A stretch of 6,152 bases of DNA from JANNOG01 sp050329415 (GCA_050329415.1 JBHJOS010000105.1:1-6152); one strand, 5' to 3'; shown: positions 1 through 5,458, counted from the first letter of the stretch. The notes: generated by a model from the sequence alone, not told the origin. A program made the numbers and translations.

Positions 1-300
1 CCGCTGCGGACCGCGGCGGCCGGGGCCGACCCCACCGCGCTGCGCCACGTCGGCGAGGCCCTGGCCGGGCTGCGCCGGGCGAAGACCGAGGCCAAAGTCT
101 CCCAGAAGGCCGAGATCACCGGTGCCCGGATCACCGCTCCGGCCGCGACGTTGGCCCTGGTCGAGGCCGCGGCGGCCGACCTGCGGGCGGCCGGCCGGGT
201 GGCCGACCTCGTGCTCGCGGCCGAGGGCGACGAGCTGGCGGTGCGCGACGTGGAGCTGGCGCCCGGCCTGATCGGCGGGCGCACGGGGGTACGCGGATGA
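1..300 (+). CDS. valS: Valyl-tRNA synthetase, C-terminal end (partial)
   Basis: This is the last 99 codons of a gene that begins outside the window; it ends at TGA 298-300. ValS charges tRNA-Val with valine in the cytoplasm. The piece matches the C-terminal part of the enzyme, after the anticodon-binding helical bundle. A stretch around residues 24-37 (LRRAKTEAKVSQKAE) resembles the typical 'R.AK.EAK.S..AE' segment of ValS, and it is followed by an Ala/Leu-rich helix and a short beta-rich end. The catalytic HIGH and KMSKS motifs would lie upstream and are not visible. The stop codon overlaps the next gene's start by ATGA, so the two are probably co-transcribed and translationally coupled. The ValS call rests on this short segment only; another class I synthetase C-terminus is the main alternative. 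Confidence 0.8.
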   Translation, partial: PLRTAAAGADPTALRHVGEALAGLRRAKTEAKVSQKAEITGARITAPAATLALVEAAAADLRAAGRVADLVLAAEGDELAVRDVELAPGLIGGRTGVRG

Positions 301-1217
301 AGGTCGTCGTCGCGGGCGGGACGGGCGCCCTCGGGCGTCGCCTCACGGACGCCCTCGCCCGTGGGGGGCACGAGGTGGTCGTCCTCACCCGCCGGATCCG
401 GCCCGGGATCGCCGCCCGTCAGGTCCGGTGGGACGGGGTGACGCCGGCCGACTGGGTCGAGGAACTGGACGGCGCGTCGGTCGTCAACCTGGCGGGCGAG
501 CTCGTCGACCGACCGCCCACCCCGGCGAGCGTCGGGCTGCTCACGCAGTCGCGGGTGGCCCCGACCCGTGCGCTGGTCGAGGCGTCACGTCGGGGCGGGA
601 CGGTGCGCTCGTGGGTGCAGGCGAGCACCCTGGCCATCCACGGTGACGCCGGGGAGACGGTCGTCGACGACGACTCGCCTCCGGCGGACGGACCACCGCA
701 GATGGCGGGCGTGGCCCGGGCGTGGGAGGCGGCCCTGGACGGAGCAGTGACCGCCGAAGGCACGACGGTGCTGCGGACCAGTGTGGTGCTCGACGCCGGC
801 ACTCCTGCCCTGGACCGGCTGCTGCTGTTGACTCGGTGGGGGCTGGGCGGCCGTGTCGGGAGCGGGCGGCAATGGGTGAGCTGGATCCACGTGGCCGACT
901 GGCTCCGCGTCGTCGAGTGGTGCCTCGGCGCGTCGGAGGAGGCAGGAACCCGTCCCCTGCGAGGGACGGTCGTCGCGTCGTCGCCGAACCCCGTACGCAA
1001 CGCCGAACTCATGAGCACTCTGCGACGGGTCACGCGACGGCCGCCCGCTCCGCCCACGCCAGCGTGGGGGGTGCGGTGGGGCGCCCGTCTCCTCCGCACG
1101 GATCCCGCACTGGGACTCACCGGCCGCCGTGGCCACCCGGGGCGGCTGCTCGAGGCCGACTTCAAGTTCCGTCATCCGCACCTCGAACCGGCCTTGCGAG
1201 ATCTCCTCGGTCGCTGA
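297..1217 (+). CDS. TIGR01777-family NAD(P)-dependent epimerase (SDR39U1/YfcH-like)
   Basis: A 306-residue protein, the usual length for the TIGR01777 branch of extended short-chain dehydrogenases. The N-terminal Rossmann fold shows the dinucleotide-binding glycines G7-G-T-G-A-L-G13. A family-typical NLAGE segment lies at residues 64-68, followed by the 'SR...TR.LV' helix (85-94). WIHVADW is at 196-202. The C-terminal DUF1731-like part spans about 250-304 and contains 'LLEADFKFRHPHLEPAL'. The substrate is unknown for this family. The strand position usually holding a 'YG' motif reads H115-G116 here, which may matter for catalysis. The ATG at 297 is chosen because it precedes the glycine motif directly and overlaps the valS stop; a weak purine run (285-289) precedes it. 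It ends seven bases before the convergent lipoprotein gene. The family call is firm, the function open. Confidence 0.88.
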   Translation: MKVVVAGGTGALGRRLTDALARGGHEVVVLTRRIRPGIAARQVRWDGVTPADWVEELDGASVVNLAGELVDRPPTPASVGLLTQSRVAPTRALVEASRRGGTVRSWVQASTLAIHGDAGETVVDDDSPPADGPPQMAGVARAWEAALDGAVTAEGTTVLRTSVVLDAGTPALDRLLLLTRWGLGGRVGSGRQWVSWIHVADWLRVVEWCLGASEEAGTRPLRGTVVASSPNPVRNAELMSTLRRVTRRPPAPPTPAWGVRWGARLLRTDPALGLTGRRGHPGRLLEADFKFRHPHLEPALRDLLGR

Positions 1218-1227
1218 CCCCGGGTCA
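1215..1227. repeat. 13-bp palindrome containing both convergent stop codons
   Basis: The sequence TGACCCCGGGTCA is a perfect inverted repeat with 6-base arms around one central C. Its left end is the TGA of the epimerase gene, and its right end is the TGA of the lipoprotein gene read on the other strand. As RNA it could fold only as a short 4-bp stem with a 5-base loop, so a bidirectional terminator role is possible but weak. Confidence 0.5.
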
Positions 1228-1965
1228 CCCTGGGCAGGACGTGATCCGCTCGACGTCCCCAGACCCAGTCGTGTCCTCGGATACGTCGGGGTCCCCGACG
1301 TAGCGGACGGAGCCGGAGCCGGACGCGGTCGCGATCAGCCGGTCGCCGACGCTGACCTCGACGTTGCCCGACCCGGAGGTGTCGATGTCGGCCTCGTCGC
1401 TCTCGAGCCCGCACGCCAGTACGTCGCCGGAGCCGCTGCTCTCCGCCGACTGGCGCGCGACCGAGCCCGCGAGCGCGATGTCGCCCGAGCCCGTCGTCGT
1501 CGCCGTCACCTCGTCGGCGGACAGGTCCTCGACGCTCAGGTCTCCCGACCCTGAGGTGACGAGGGTCAGGTCCTCGGTCTCGAGGCTCTCCACGACGATC
1601 GTCGAGGAGCCGGACGTCTCGACGAGGTCGAGGTCGTCGACGGTGACGGCGACGAGCACCGGCTCGGTGGTCCGCACGCTGATCCGGTCCCGGAACCCGA
1701 TCTCGAGGACGCCCGACCGGACCTCGGTGACGAGCAGCGGCAGGATGTTGTCCTCCGCCGACACGGTGACGGACTCGGTGCCGGTCTGCCGGACCCGGAC
1801 GTCGCCGATGCCCGTGGCGCGGATCCCCGAGAACCCCTCGACCTCGCGTTCCTCGGTCTCCACGACCCCGGAGCCACGGACGCCCGGGAGGGCACCGCAG
1901 GCGGACAGGGCGACCACGCCGAGGACGACGACCGCCACGCTGCGAACACGTGCTGAGCCAGCCAC
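1225..1965 (-). CDS. Secreted lipoprotein with GIN (DUF2807) beta-solenoid domain
   Basis: A 246-residue protein starting with GTG at 1965. The N-terminus is a lipoprotein signal peptide: Arg residues at 6 and 8, a hydrophobic core (VAVVVLGVVAL), then the lipobox L20-S-A-C23, so the mature protein should be lipid-anchored on the outer face of the membrane. The rest matches the GIN/DUF2807 pattern: 'EVEGFSGIRATGIGDVRV' near residues 41-58, then a repeating 'SGSGD' turn motif about every 18-21 residues (near 118, 138, 159, 177, 197, 215 and 234), as expected of a right-handed beta-solenoid. C185 and C244 could form a disulphide. The family's role is unknown; the old 'auto-transporter adhesin head' label is not supported here. 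A weak ribosome-binding purine run (GGAACGG on the minus strand) precedes the GTG. No cognate operon partner is visible. Confidence 0.85.
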   Translation of the reverse strand: MAGSARVRSVAVVVLGVVALSACGALPGVRGSGVVETEEREVEGFSGIRATGIGDVRVRQTGTESVTVSAEDNILPLLVTEVRSGVLEIGFRDRISVRTTEPVLVAVTVDDLDLVETSGSSTIVVESLETEDLTLVTSGSGDLSVEDLSADEVTATTTGSGDIALAGSVARQSAESSGSGDVLACGLESDEADIDTSGSGNVEVSVGDRLIATASGSGSVRYVGDPDVSEDTTGSGDVERITSCPG

Positions 1966-2049
1966 GCCGTCACCGTTCCAGCGGTGCCCCCGCCGGACAA
2001 GACCGAGGGGCTTCCGATCACGGACCGGTCTGCCGGTCGACAGGGGATG

Positions 2050-2066
2050 CGCCCTTGATCAGGGCG
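2050..2066 (-). terminator. Candidate hairpin terminator after the HEPN gene
   Basis: Arms CGCCCT (2050-2055) and AGGGCG (2061-2066) pair perfectly over 6 bp with a 5-base loop. The hairpin begins about 20 bases past the HEPN stop codon. No T-run follows in the direction of transcription, which is common for actinomycete terminators but lowers certainty. The remaining intergenic sequence up to the lipoprotein start holds nothing else that I recognise. Confidence 0.4.
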
Positions 2067-2086
2067 AGGGCGCCATGGAGAGCCGG

Positions 2087-2617
2087 CTATCGATTCTTGG
2101 CCACCTTCACGCCGCCGAGTGCCAACCCGAGAAAGCGTAGATAACTCGGTTCCTGAATCCGGTAGAGATCGCCCGCGATGCCAACAGCTCGCTTCGCAGC
2201 ATCGACGTAGGCGAGCGTTGATGCCTTCGAGGCGTCGAAGTAGTCATCATAGTCAGCGCGATGTCGAGCCGCCTGAAGGTCGATAAAATCCTGAGACAAG
2301 TTCGCCAAACGTGGCTCCACCGGGCTCATCGCTTCCACGAGAGCCCGACTGCCACGGCCGTTGGTGGCATCCGCAAGCGTGGCCAGGTCAGTGTGCGCGA
2401 CCCATCGGGCGACGGCGGCATGCTTCTGCGTCCAGCCGTCGTCGCCGAGGAGCCGTTGAACGGCGTGTTGAGTGAGAAGGTGAAAAATGGCGTAGTAGGC
2501 GGTGCTGATCGACCGACGCAGATATGCCGTTCTCGGCTTTCCGCGGCCGGCGTCACGTCCAGCCAAGTGGTCGGCAAGGCTCAGGAGTTCGTTGGACTGG
2601 ATGAAGCGAACCGCCAT
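2087..2617 (-). CDS. HEPN-domain protein, second gene of a coupled pair
   Basis: A 176-residue, mostly helical protein. The HEPN signature is seen as 'LRRSISTAYYAIFH' (residues 33-46), the long first-helix motif of HEPN proteins, and 'LQAARHRADYDD' (114-125), the late helix carrying the R-H-x-A-D-Y motif of this subfamily. A classical R-x(4-6)-H RNase motif is not found; the nearest are R71-WVA-H75 and R118-H119, so catalytic activity is uncertain. HEPN proteins are often RNases or partners in toxin-antitoxin, abortive-infection and stress systems. The ATG at 2617 overlaps the upstream gene's TAA as TAATG, indicating translational coupling. GC content is visibly low: one 60-base line inside the gene has about 57% G+C, against about 77% for a line in the neighbouring ychF. 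That suggests horizontal acquisition. The domain call is strong; the biological role is inferred only. Confidence 0.82.
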   Translation of the reverse strand: MAVRFIQSNELLSLADHLAGRDAGRGKPRTAYLRRSISTAYYAIFHLLTQHAVQRLLGDDGWTQKHAAVARWVAHTDLATLADATNGRGSRALVEAMSPVEPRLANLSQDFIDLQAARHRADYDDYFDASKASTLAYVDAAKRAVGIAGDLYRIQEPSYLRFLGLALGGVKVAKNR

Positions 2618-3021
2618 TACTCTGCCTCGTGGGGGTTCTTCCCCCCGACAGAATCGGACTCTTCTGCGTCGCCGTCGTCAGAGTCTTCTCCACCCCCCGA
2701 GGAGGAATCCGGCTCATACACAAGACTGACGTCTCGCCCTTGAAGCACCTCAAGGGCGAGCGTCCGCGCTCGGCGACGGATCTCGAGAAATTGATCCGGA
2801 TCCCACGCCAGACCCGGCTCAGGTGTCGCGAGGACAACGGTCACGCGCATCGTCACGCCGTCGGGGCCGTCGACTTCTTCGACCTCGACGTCAGCGACAC
2901 GGATGGCCTCAGTCGAGAGGTCGCGGACAAGCGCTCGCAACTCGTCGATCTGAGTCTCACTCGTGGCGGCCACATACGCAGACTGCCACAACCACGTCGT
3001 GATCGGCGCCGCGGCGCGCAC
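2617..3021 (-). CDS. Uncharacterised acidic-tailed protein, partner of the HEPN protein
   Basis: About 134 residues if it starts at the GTG at 3021; I do not recognise the family. Three parts are visible: a helical N-terminus ending near 'TQIDELRALVRDLSTEA'; a beta-alpha-beta-like core (about residues 42-103), with a strand 'VTMRVTVVLATPE', a W-DPD turn and an Arg-rich amphipathic helix 'DQFLEIRRRARTLALEVLQG'; and a highly acidic, Ser/Gly-rich tail (about 104-134). It has no signal peptide or membrane segment. Its TAA overlaps the HEPN start, so the two proteins are probably made together; by position it could be the antitoxin or regulator of a HEPN module. The start is uncertain: a second GTG at 2973 would give 118 residues. 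A longer reading frame runs on upstream into ychF, but that part has the composition of a shadow. Low GC matches the HEPN gene. Confidence 0.68.
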   Translation of the reverse strand: MRAAAPITTWLWQSAYVAATSETQIDELRALVRDLSTEAIRVADVEVEEVDGPDGVTMRVTVVLATPEPGLAWDPDQFLEIRRRARTLALEVLQGRDVSLVYEPDSSSGGGEDSDDGDAEESDSVGGKNPHEAE

Positions 3022-3033
3022 CAGACCCCAGCG

Positions 3034-3052
3034 CCCGGGGCCCGTGCCCGGG
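3034..3052 (-). terminator. Possible hairpin between ychF and the HEPN pair
   Basis: Two CCCGGG blocks (3034-3039 and 3047-3052) can pair into a 6-bp GC stem around a 7-base loop. It lies 10 bases after the ychF stop and 13 bases before the candidate GTG of the next gene. It could be a weak terminator or an attenuator. Each block is itself a palindrome, so other foldings are possible. Confidence 0.3.
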
Positions 3053-3061
3053 TCCCACGAT

Positions 3062-4174
3062 TCACCGAAGTGACGACGTCGCTCCGTGACGGAACTCCAC
3101 GATGTCGCCGTCCTGCATGACGTAGTCCTTGCCCTCGATCCGGACCTGTCCGCGGGACTTCGCCTCGGCCATCGACCCGGCGGCCACCAACGCGTCGTAG
3201 GACACCACCTCGGCCTTGATGAACCCGCGCTGGAAGTCGGTGTGGATGACGCCCGCGGCCTCGGGGGCCGTGGCGCCCCGGCGGATCGTCCAGGCGCGGG
3301 ACTCCTTGGGCCCGGCCGTGAGGTACGTCTGCAGGCCGAGGGTCGCGAACCCGACCCGGGCGAGCTTGTCCAGCCCCGCCTCGTCCTGGCCGCTGGACTC
3401 CAGCAGCTCCCGGGCATCGTCGGGCTCCAACCCGGCCAGCTCCGATTCGAACTGGGCGTCCAGAACGATCGCCTCGGCCGGGGCGACCAGGGCGGCGAGC
3501 TCCTCGCGGCGGGCCTTGGCCTCGGGAGAGTCCTCCAGCACCGCGGCGTCGACGTTGAAGACGTAGAGGAACGGCTTGGTCGTCAGCAGCGACAGCTCCC
3601 GCAGCAGCGCGGCGTCGATCCCGGCCGGCGCCGCGCCGACGTACAGGGTCGTCCCCGCCGACAGCACGTCGACCGCCTGCCGCGCGGCGTCGAGCACGGC
3701 CGCGTCCGCCTTCTTGCCGCGGACCTCCTTCTCCAGCCGCGGGACCGCCTTCTCCAGGGTCTGGAGGTCGGCGAGGATCAGCTCGGTGTGGACGGTCTCC
3801 ATGTCGGAGGCGGGGTCGACCCGGCCCTCCACGTGGACCACGTCGTCGTCGTGGAACGCGCGCACGACCTGGCAGATCGCGTCGGCCTCGCGGATGGTCG
3901 CGAGGAACTGGTTGCCCAGTCCCTGGCCCTCGCTCGCCCCGCGGACGATGCCGGCGATGTCGACGAACGTCACGGTGGCCGGGACCACCTTGTCGCTGCC
4001 GAACAGCTCGGCGAGGACGGCCAGGCGCGGGTCGGGCAGCGGAACGATGCCGACGTTGGGGTCGATGGTGGCGAACGGGTAGTTCGCCGCCAGGACCTCG
4101 TTGCGGGTGAGGGCGTTGAAGAGCGTGGACTTGCCGACGTTCGGCAGGCCGACGATCCCGATGGTCAGGGCCAC
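3062..4174 (-). CDS. ychF: Redox-regulated P-loop ATPase YchF (OLA1/Obg family)
   Basis: A 370-residue cytoplasmic nucleotidase of the TRAFAC Obg/OLA1 family, known in other bacteria to bind ribosomes and prefer ATP over GTP. Visible motifs are G1 G9-LPNVGKST17; NYPFATIDPN (31-40), the switch I region; DIAGIVRGAS (72-81), the switch II region; and a helical insert (about 125-170). The G4 position reads N207-V-D-A210. A C-terminal TGS domain runs from about residue 280 to 362 and includes 'AGVIHTDFQRGFIKAEVVS' and 'YVMQDGDIVEF'. Two oddities: actinomycete homologues, as I recall them, have NVDE at G4, and they end in 'EFRFNV'. Here the end is 'EFRHGATSSLR', several residues longer and unrelated. 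The GTG start at 4174 is fixed by the N-terminal beta strand; there is no clear ribosome-binding site, fitting a leaderless message. The gene lies 12 bases after uma2-like and upstream of the HEPN pair. Confidence 0.96.
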   Translation of the reverse strand: MALTIGIVGLPNVGKSTLFNALTRNEVLAANYPFATIDPNVGIVPLPDPRLAVLAELFGSDKVVPATVTFVDIAGIVRGASEGQGLGNQFLATIREADAICQVVRAFHDDDVVHVEGRVDPASDMETVHTELILADLQTLEKAVPRLEKEVRGKKADAAVLDAARQAVDVLSAGTTLYVGAAPAGIDAALLRELSLLTTKPFLYVFNVDAAVLEDSPEAKARREELAALVAPAEAIVLDAQFESELAGLEPDDARELLESSGQDEAGLDKLARVGFATLGLQTYLTAGPKESRAWTIRRGATAPEAAGVIHTDFQRGFIKAEVVSYDALVAAGSMAEAKSRGQVRIEGKDYVMQDGDIVEFRHGATSSLR

Positions 4175-4183
4175 GGGACGGCG

Positions 4184-4189
4184 AGTCTA
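4184..4189 (-). promoter_or_regulatory. Candidate -10 box for ychF, overlapping the upstream stop codon
   Basis: On the minus strand the sequence reads TAGACT, a good match to the actinobacterial TANNNT -10 element. Its TAG is also the stop codon of the Uma2-like gene. It ends nine bases before the ychF GTG, so transcription could begin at or within a few bases of the start codon. That would agree with the lack of a ribosome-binding site. No convincing -35 box is seen. Confidence 0.5.
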
Positions 4190-4768
4190 CGGGCCGCGGT
4201 CCGGTGCCGGTCGCCCGACGATGTCGGCGAGACGGACCGCAACCCCGAGGATCTCGAGCTCCGCCTGCCATGGCACCCTGCGGACTTCGCCGTACGCACC
4301 GTCCTCGGGTCGGGGGTCGCGGTGGACGACCGTCTCCTGGGCGTGCAGGTCGACGACCCAGAGTTCGGGTATCCCGGCGGTCGCGTAGACCCGGGGCTTG
4401 CGGACGAGGTCCCGGCCACGGCTCGAGAAGGCCACCTCCACCAGCAGGTGGGCCGAGGTCGGGTGCCGCCCCGGACGGGTCCGCGCAGGTTCCACGACAG
4501 CAATGTCCGGCTCCGGCTCCGACCAGGGCGGCAGTGACAGCGGGGAGTGCTGCCTCACCACCAGATCCCGGCGCCCGGCGACGTGGAGCCCGATCGTCAG
4601 GTGATGCGCCAACTCCTCGGTGAGGTTCGCGTGCTCCGGGCTCCGCGCCTCCATCTCGACGAGGACCCCCTCCAGCAGTTCCAGCTGCTCGTCGTCCAGG
4701 ACGCCACCGGCCACGAGGGCGTCGTACTCGGCGACGGCGAGGCCGCGGACCGGCATGGCCGGATCCAT
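4187..4768 (-). CDS. Uma2-family (DUF820) PD-(D/E)XK nuclease-like protein
   Basis: A 193-residue protein with the Uma2/DUF820 pattern. 'LELLEGVLVEME' (residues 29-40) and 'SPEHANLTEELAHHL' (43-57) form the N-terminal helices. The nuclease core follows: E-P-D88-I-A-V, then HLLVE111VAFSS, then K124 in 'LVRKPRVYATAGIPELWVVDL'. D88, E111 and K124 are the expected PD-(D/E)XK residues and all are present, so the fold could be catalytic. The in vivo role of these proteins is poorly known, although they are very common in actinomycetes and cyanobacteria. The ATG at 4768 is chosen because GGAG sits five bases before it; a GTG at 4789 is the alternative. The same reading frame stays open far upstream, but that part is a shadow of the VOC gene. 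It may share transcripts with ychF just downstream. Confidence 0.87.
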   Translation of the reverse strand: MDPAMPVRGLAVAEYDALVAGGVLDDEQLELLEGVLVEMEARSPEHANLTEELAHHLTIGLHVAGRRDLVVRQHSPLSLPPWSEPEPDIAVVEPARTRPGRHPTSAHLLVEVAFSSRGRDLVRKPRVYATAGIPELWVVDLHAQETVVHRDPRPEDGAYGEVRRVPWQAELEILGVAVRLADIVGRPAPDRGP

Positions 4769-4773
4769 GACGA

Positions 4774-4777
4774 CTCC
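4774..4777 (-). promoter_or_regulatory. Ribosome-binding site of the Uma2-like gene
   Basis: GGAG on the minus strand lies five bases before the ATG at 4768. It decides between this start and the earlier in-frame GTG at 4789. Confidence 0.6.
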
Positions 4778-4795
4778 GTGCAAGATCACACCGCG

Positions 4796-4801
4796 ACGGT
4801 A
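4796..4801 (-). promoter_or_regulatory. Candidate -10 box for the Uma2-like gene
   Basis: TACCGT on the minus strand fits TANNNT. Transcription would start near 4789, leaving a leader of about 20 bases that includes the ribosome-binding site. No clear -35 box is present. The repeat hairpin at 4822-4845 lies just upstream, where a -35 region or regulator site would fall. Confidence 0.3.
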
Positions 4802-4819
4802 GTCCGCCACGCACCGGAC

Positions 4820-4846
4820 GGACCGTGTCCGACCCCTGGCACGGTG
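4820..4846. repeat. Hairpin-forming direct repeat, copy 1
   Basis: This copy matches the one at 5955-5983 except for two fewer C bases in the loop. ACCGTGTC (4822-4829) pairs with GGCACGGT (4838-4845), including one G-U pair in RNA, around the loop CGACCCCT. After the repeat, 'CGGCCATG' is also shared with copy 2 but is displaced by about nine extra bases. It lies between the VOC gene's own terminator hairpin and the Uma2-like promoter. Confidence 0.8.
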
Positions 4847-4882
4847 CGGTGACGACGGCCATGACCCCCGATCCCGGTGGCT

Positions 4883-4915
4883 GGGGCGGGGCGGACCCCG
4901 GGCCCGCCCCGCCCC
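4883..4915 (-). terminator. Strong GC-only hairpin terminator after the VOC gene
   Basis: GGGGCGGGGCGG (4883-4894) and CCGCCCCGCCCC (4904-4915) form a perfect 12-bp stem around a 9-base loop. The hairpin begins four bases after the VOC gene's stop codon. There is no T-run, but a stem this stable placed at a gene end is typical of actinomycete terminators. Confidence 0.7.
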
Positions 4916-4919
4916 CGAG

Positions 4920-5306
4920 TCAGGACGCCCGTTCGGCGTCGCTGCGCTCGACGCAGAACTCGTTGCCCTCGGGGTCGGCGAGGACGACCCATCCGGAGGC
5001 GTCCGCGCGGCGGCGGTCGTCGACCAGCGCCGCTCCCAGAGCGAGCAGCCGGTCGACCTCCGCGTCACGGCGGCGGTCGGTGGGCACGAGGTCCAGGTGG
5101 AGCCGGTTCTTGCCGTGCTTCGACTCGGGCACGGTGACGAACAGCAGGCCGAGAGATCCGTCGGGCGCCAGCAGCAGCGCCTCGGGGTCACCCGGCGAGT
5201 TCCCCTCGTCGGGGTCCTCACCGAAGCCCGTCACCTGGGACCAGAAGCCCGCGAGGCGGTAGGGGTCAGCACAATCGATGGTCACGTTCCTGACACGGAG
5301 GGCCAT
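4920..5306 (-). CDS. VOC-family (glyoxalase-like) protein
   Basis: A 128-residue protein with the paired beta-alpha-beta-beta-beta modules of the vicinal oxygen chelate superfamily. The first module is near residues 5-59 ('VTIDCADPYRLAGFWSQVTGF', then 'LLLAPDGSLGLLFVTVPE'). The second spans 67-120 ('NRLHLDLVPTD', then 'LLALGA', then 'GWVVLADPEGNEFCVE'). H70 and E120 are at positions where metal ligands are common, but the substrate cannot be told. Small proteins of this kind act as dioxygenases, lyases, isomerases or resistance proteins, so no function is assigned. The ATG at 5306 is preceded by AGAGG seven bases upstream. The gene is divergent from the acetyltransferase gene and is followed at once by a strong terminator, so it is probably a single-gene transcript. 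Confidence 0.85.
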   Translation of the reverse strand: MALRVRNVTIDCADPYRLAGFWSQVTGFGEDPDEGNSPGDPEALLLAPDGSLGLLFVTVPESKHGKNRLHLDLVPTDRRRDAEVDRLLALGAALVDDRRRADASGWVVLADPEGNEFCVERSDAERAS

Positions 5307-5313
5307 GAGGCCA

Positions 5314-5318
5314 CCTCT
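5314..5318 (-). promoter_or_regulatory. Ribosome-binding site of the VOC gene
   Basis: AGAGG on the minus strand, followed by TGG, lies seven bases before the ATG at 5306 and supports that start. Confidence 0.55.
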
Positions 5319-5342
5319 CGGAGAGTGGCGCCGCCCGCGACA

Positions 5343-5353
5343 GACGGTCCGTC
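5343..5353. promoter_or_regulatory. Short palindrome in the divergent VOC/acetyltransferase intergenic region
   Basis: GACGGTCCGTC has perfect 5-base arms around one base, the form of a small operator. Its core ACGG-N-CCGT recurs at 4818-4826. In DNA this rich in GC such a palindrome can arise by chance. Nothing else stands out in the 164-base gap except the -10 box near its right end. Confidence 0.25.
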
Positions 5354-5458
5354 AGCCGGTTGAAGCAGGCGCCGAAACGGTCCTGATCACGTCTGGCACC
5401 TCCTCCCGGGCCGGGGACGGCGGCTATCGTGCCACGGCGCGTCGCGTTCCGGGATCCC

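Noticed and set aside
419..1165. Minus-strand frames antisense to the epimerase
   Set aside because: Arg/Ser/Pro-rich shadows of a clear epimerase gene.
1364..2140. Plus-strand Ser/Thr-rich frame opposite the lipoprotein
   Set aside because: The Ser/Thr bias is explained by the reverse complement of the lipoprotein's Gly/Asp/Val codons. The lipoprotein has a signal peptide and domain pattern, and this frame has neither.
3022..3417. Upstream extension of the acidic-tailed protein into ychF
   Set aside because: The first 130 or so codons are Arg/Pro/Ser-rich and coincide exactly with the ychF coding frame shifted by one; the recognisable protein part begins after the ychF stop.
3086..4537. 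Plus-strand open frame of 483 codons antisense to ychF
   Set aside because: It mirrors ychF and the Uma2-like gene, is low in complexity (Gly, Arg, Asp, Val, Gln), and has no motif, ribosome-binding site or promoter.
2853..4862. Long minus-strand open frame of 669 codons spanning ychF and the Uma2-like gene
   Set aside because: Arg/Gly/Pro-rich composition with no domain pattern; it runs in a different frame over two well-recognised genes, as GC-rich DNA often allows.
4769..5221. N-terminal extension of the Uma2-like frame over the VOC gene
   Set aside because: The extension is Arg/Pro/Thr-rich antisense-style sequence over the VOC gene; the ATG at 4768 has a good ribosome-binding site and gives a normal Uma2 length.
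4861..5262. Plus-strand frame starting at the ATG that follows repeat copy 1
   Set aside because: Although the ATG follows the same leader-like sequence as rmuC, the downstream codons do not resemble RmuC and lie antisense to the VOC gene.
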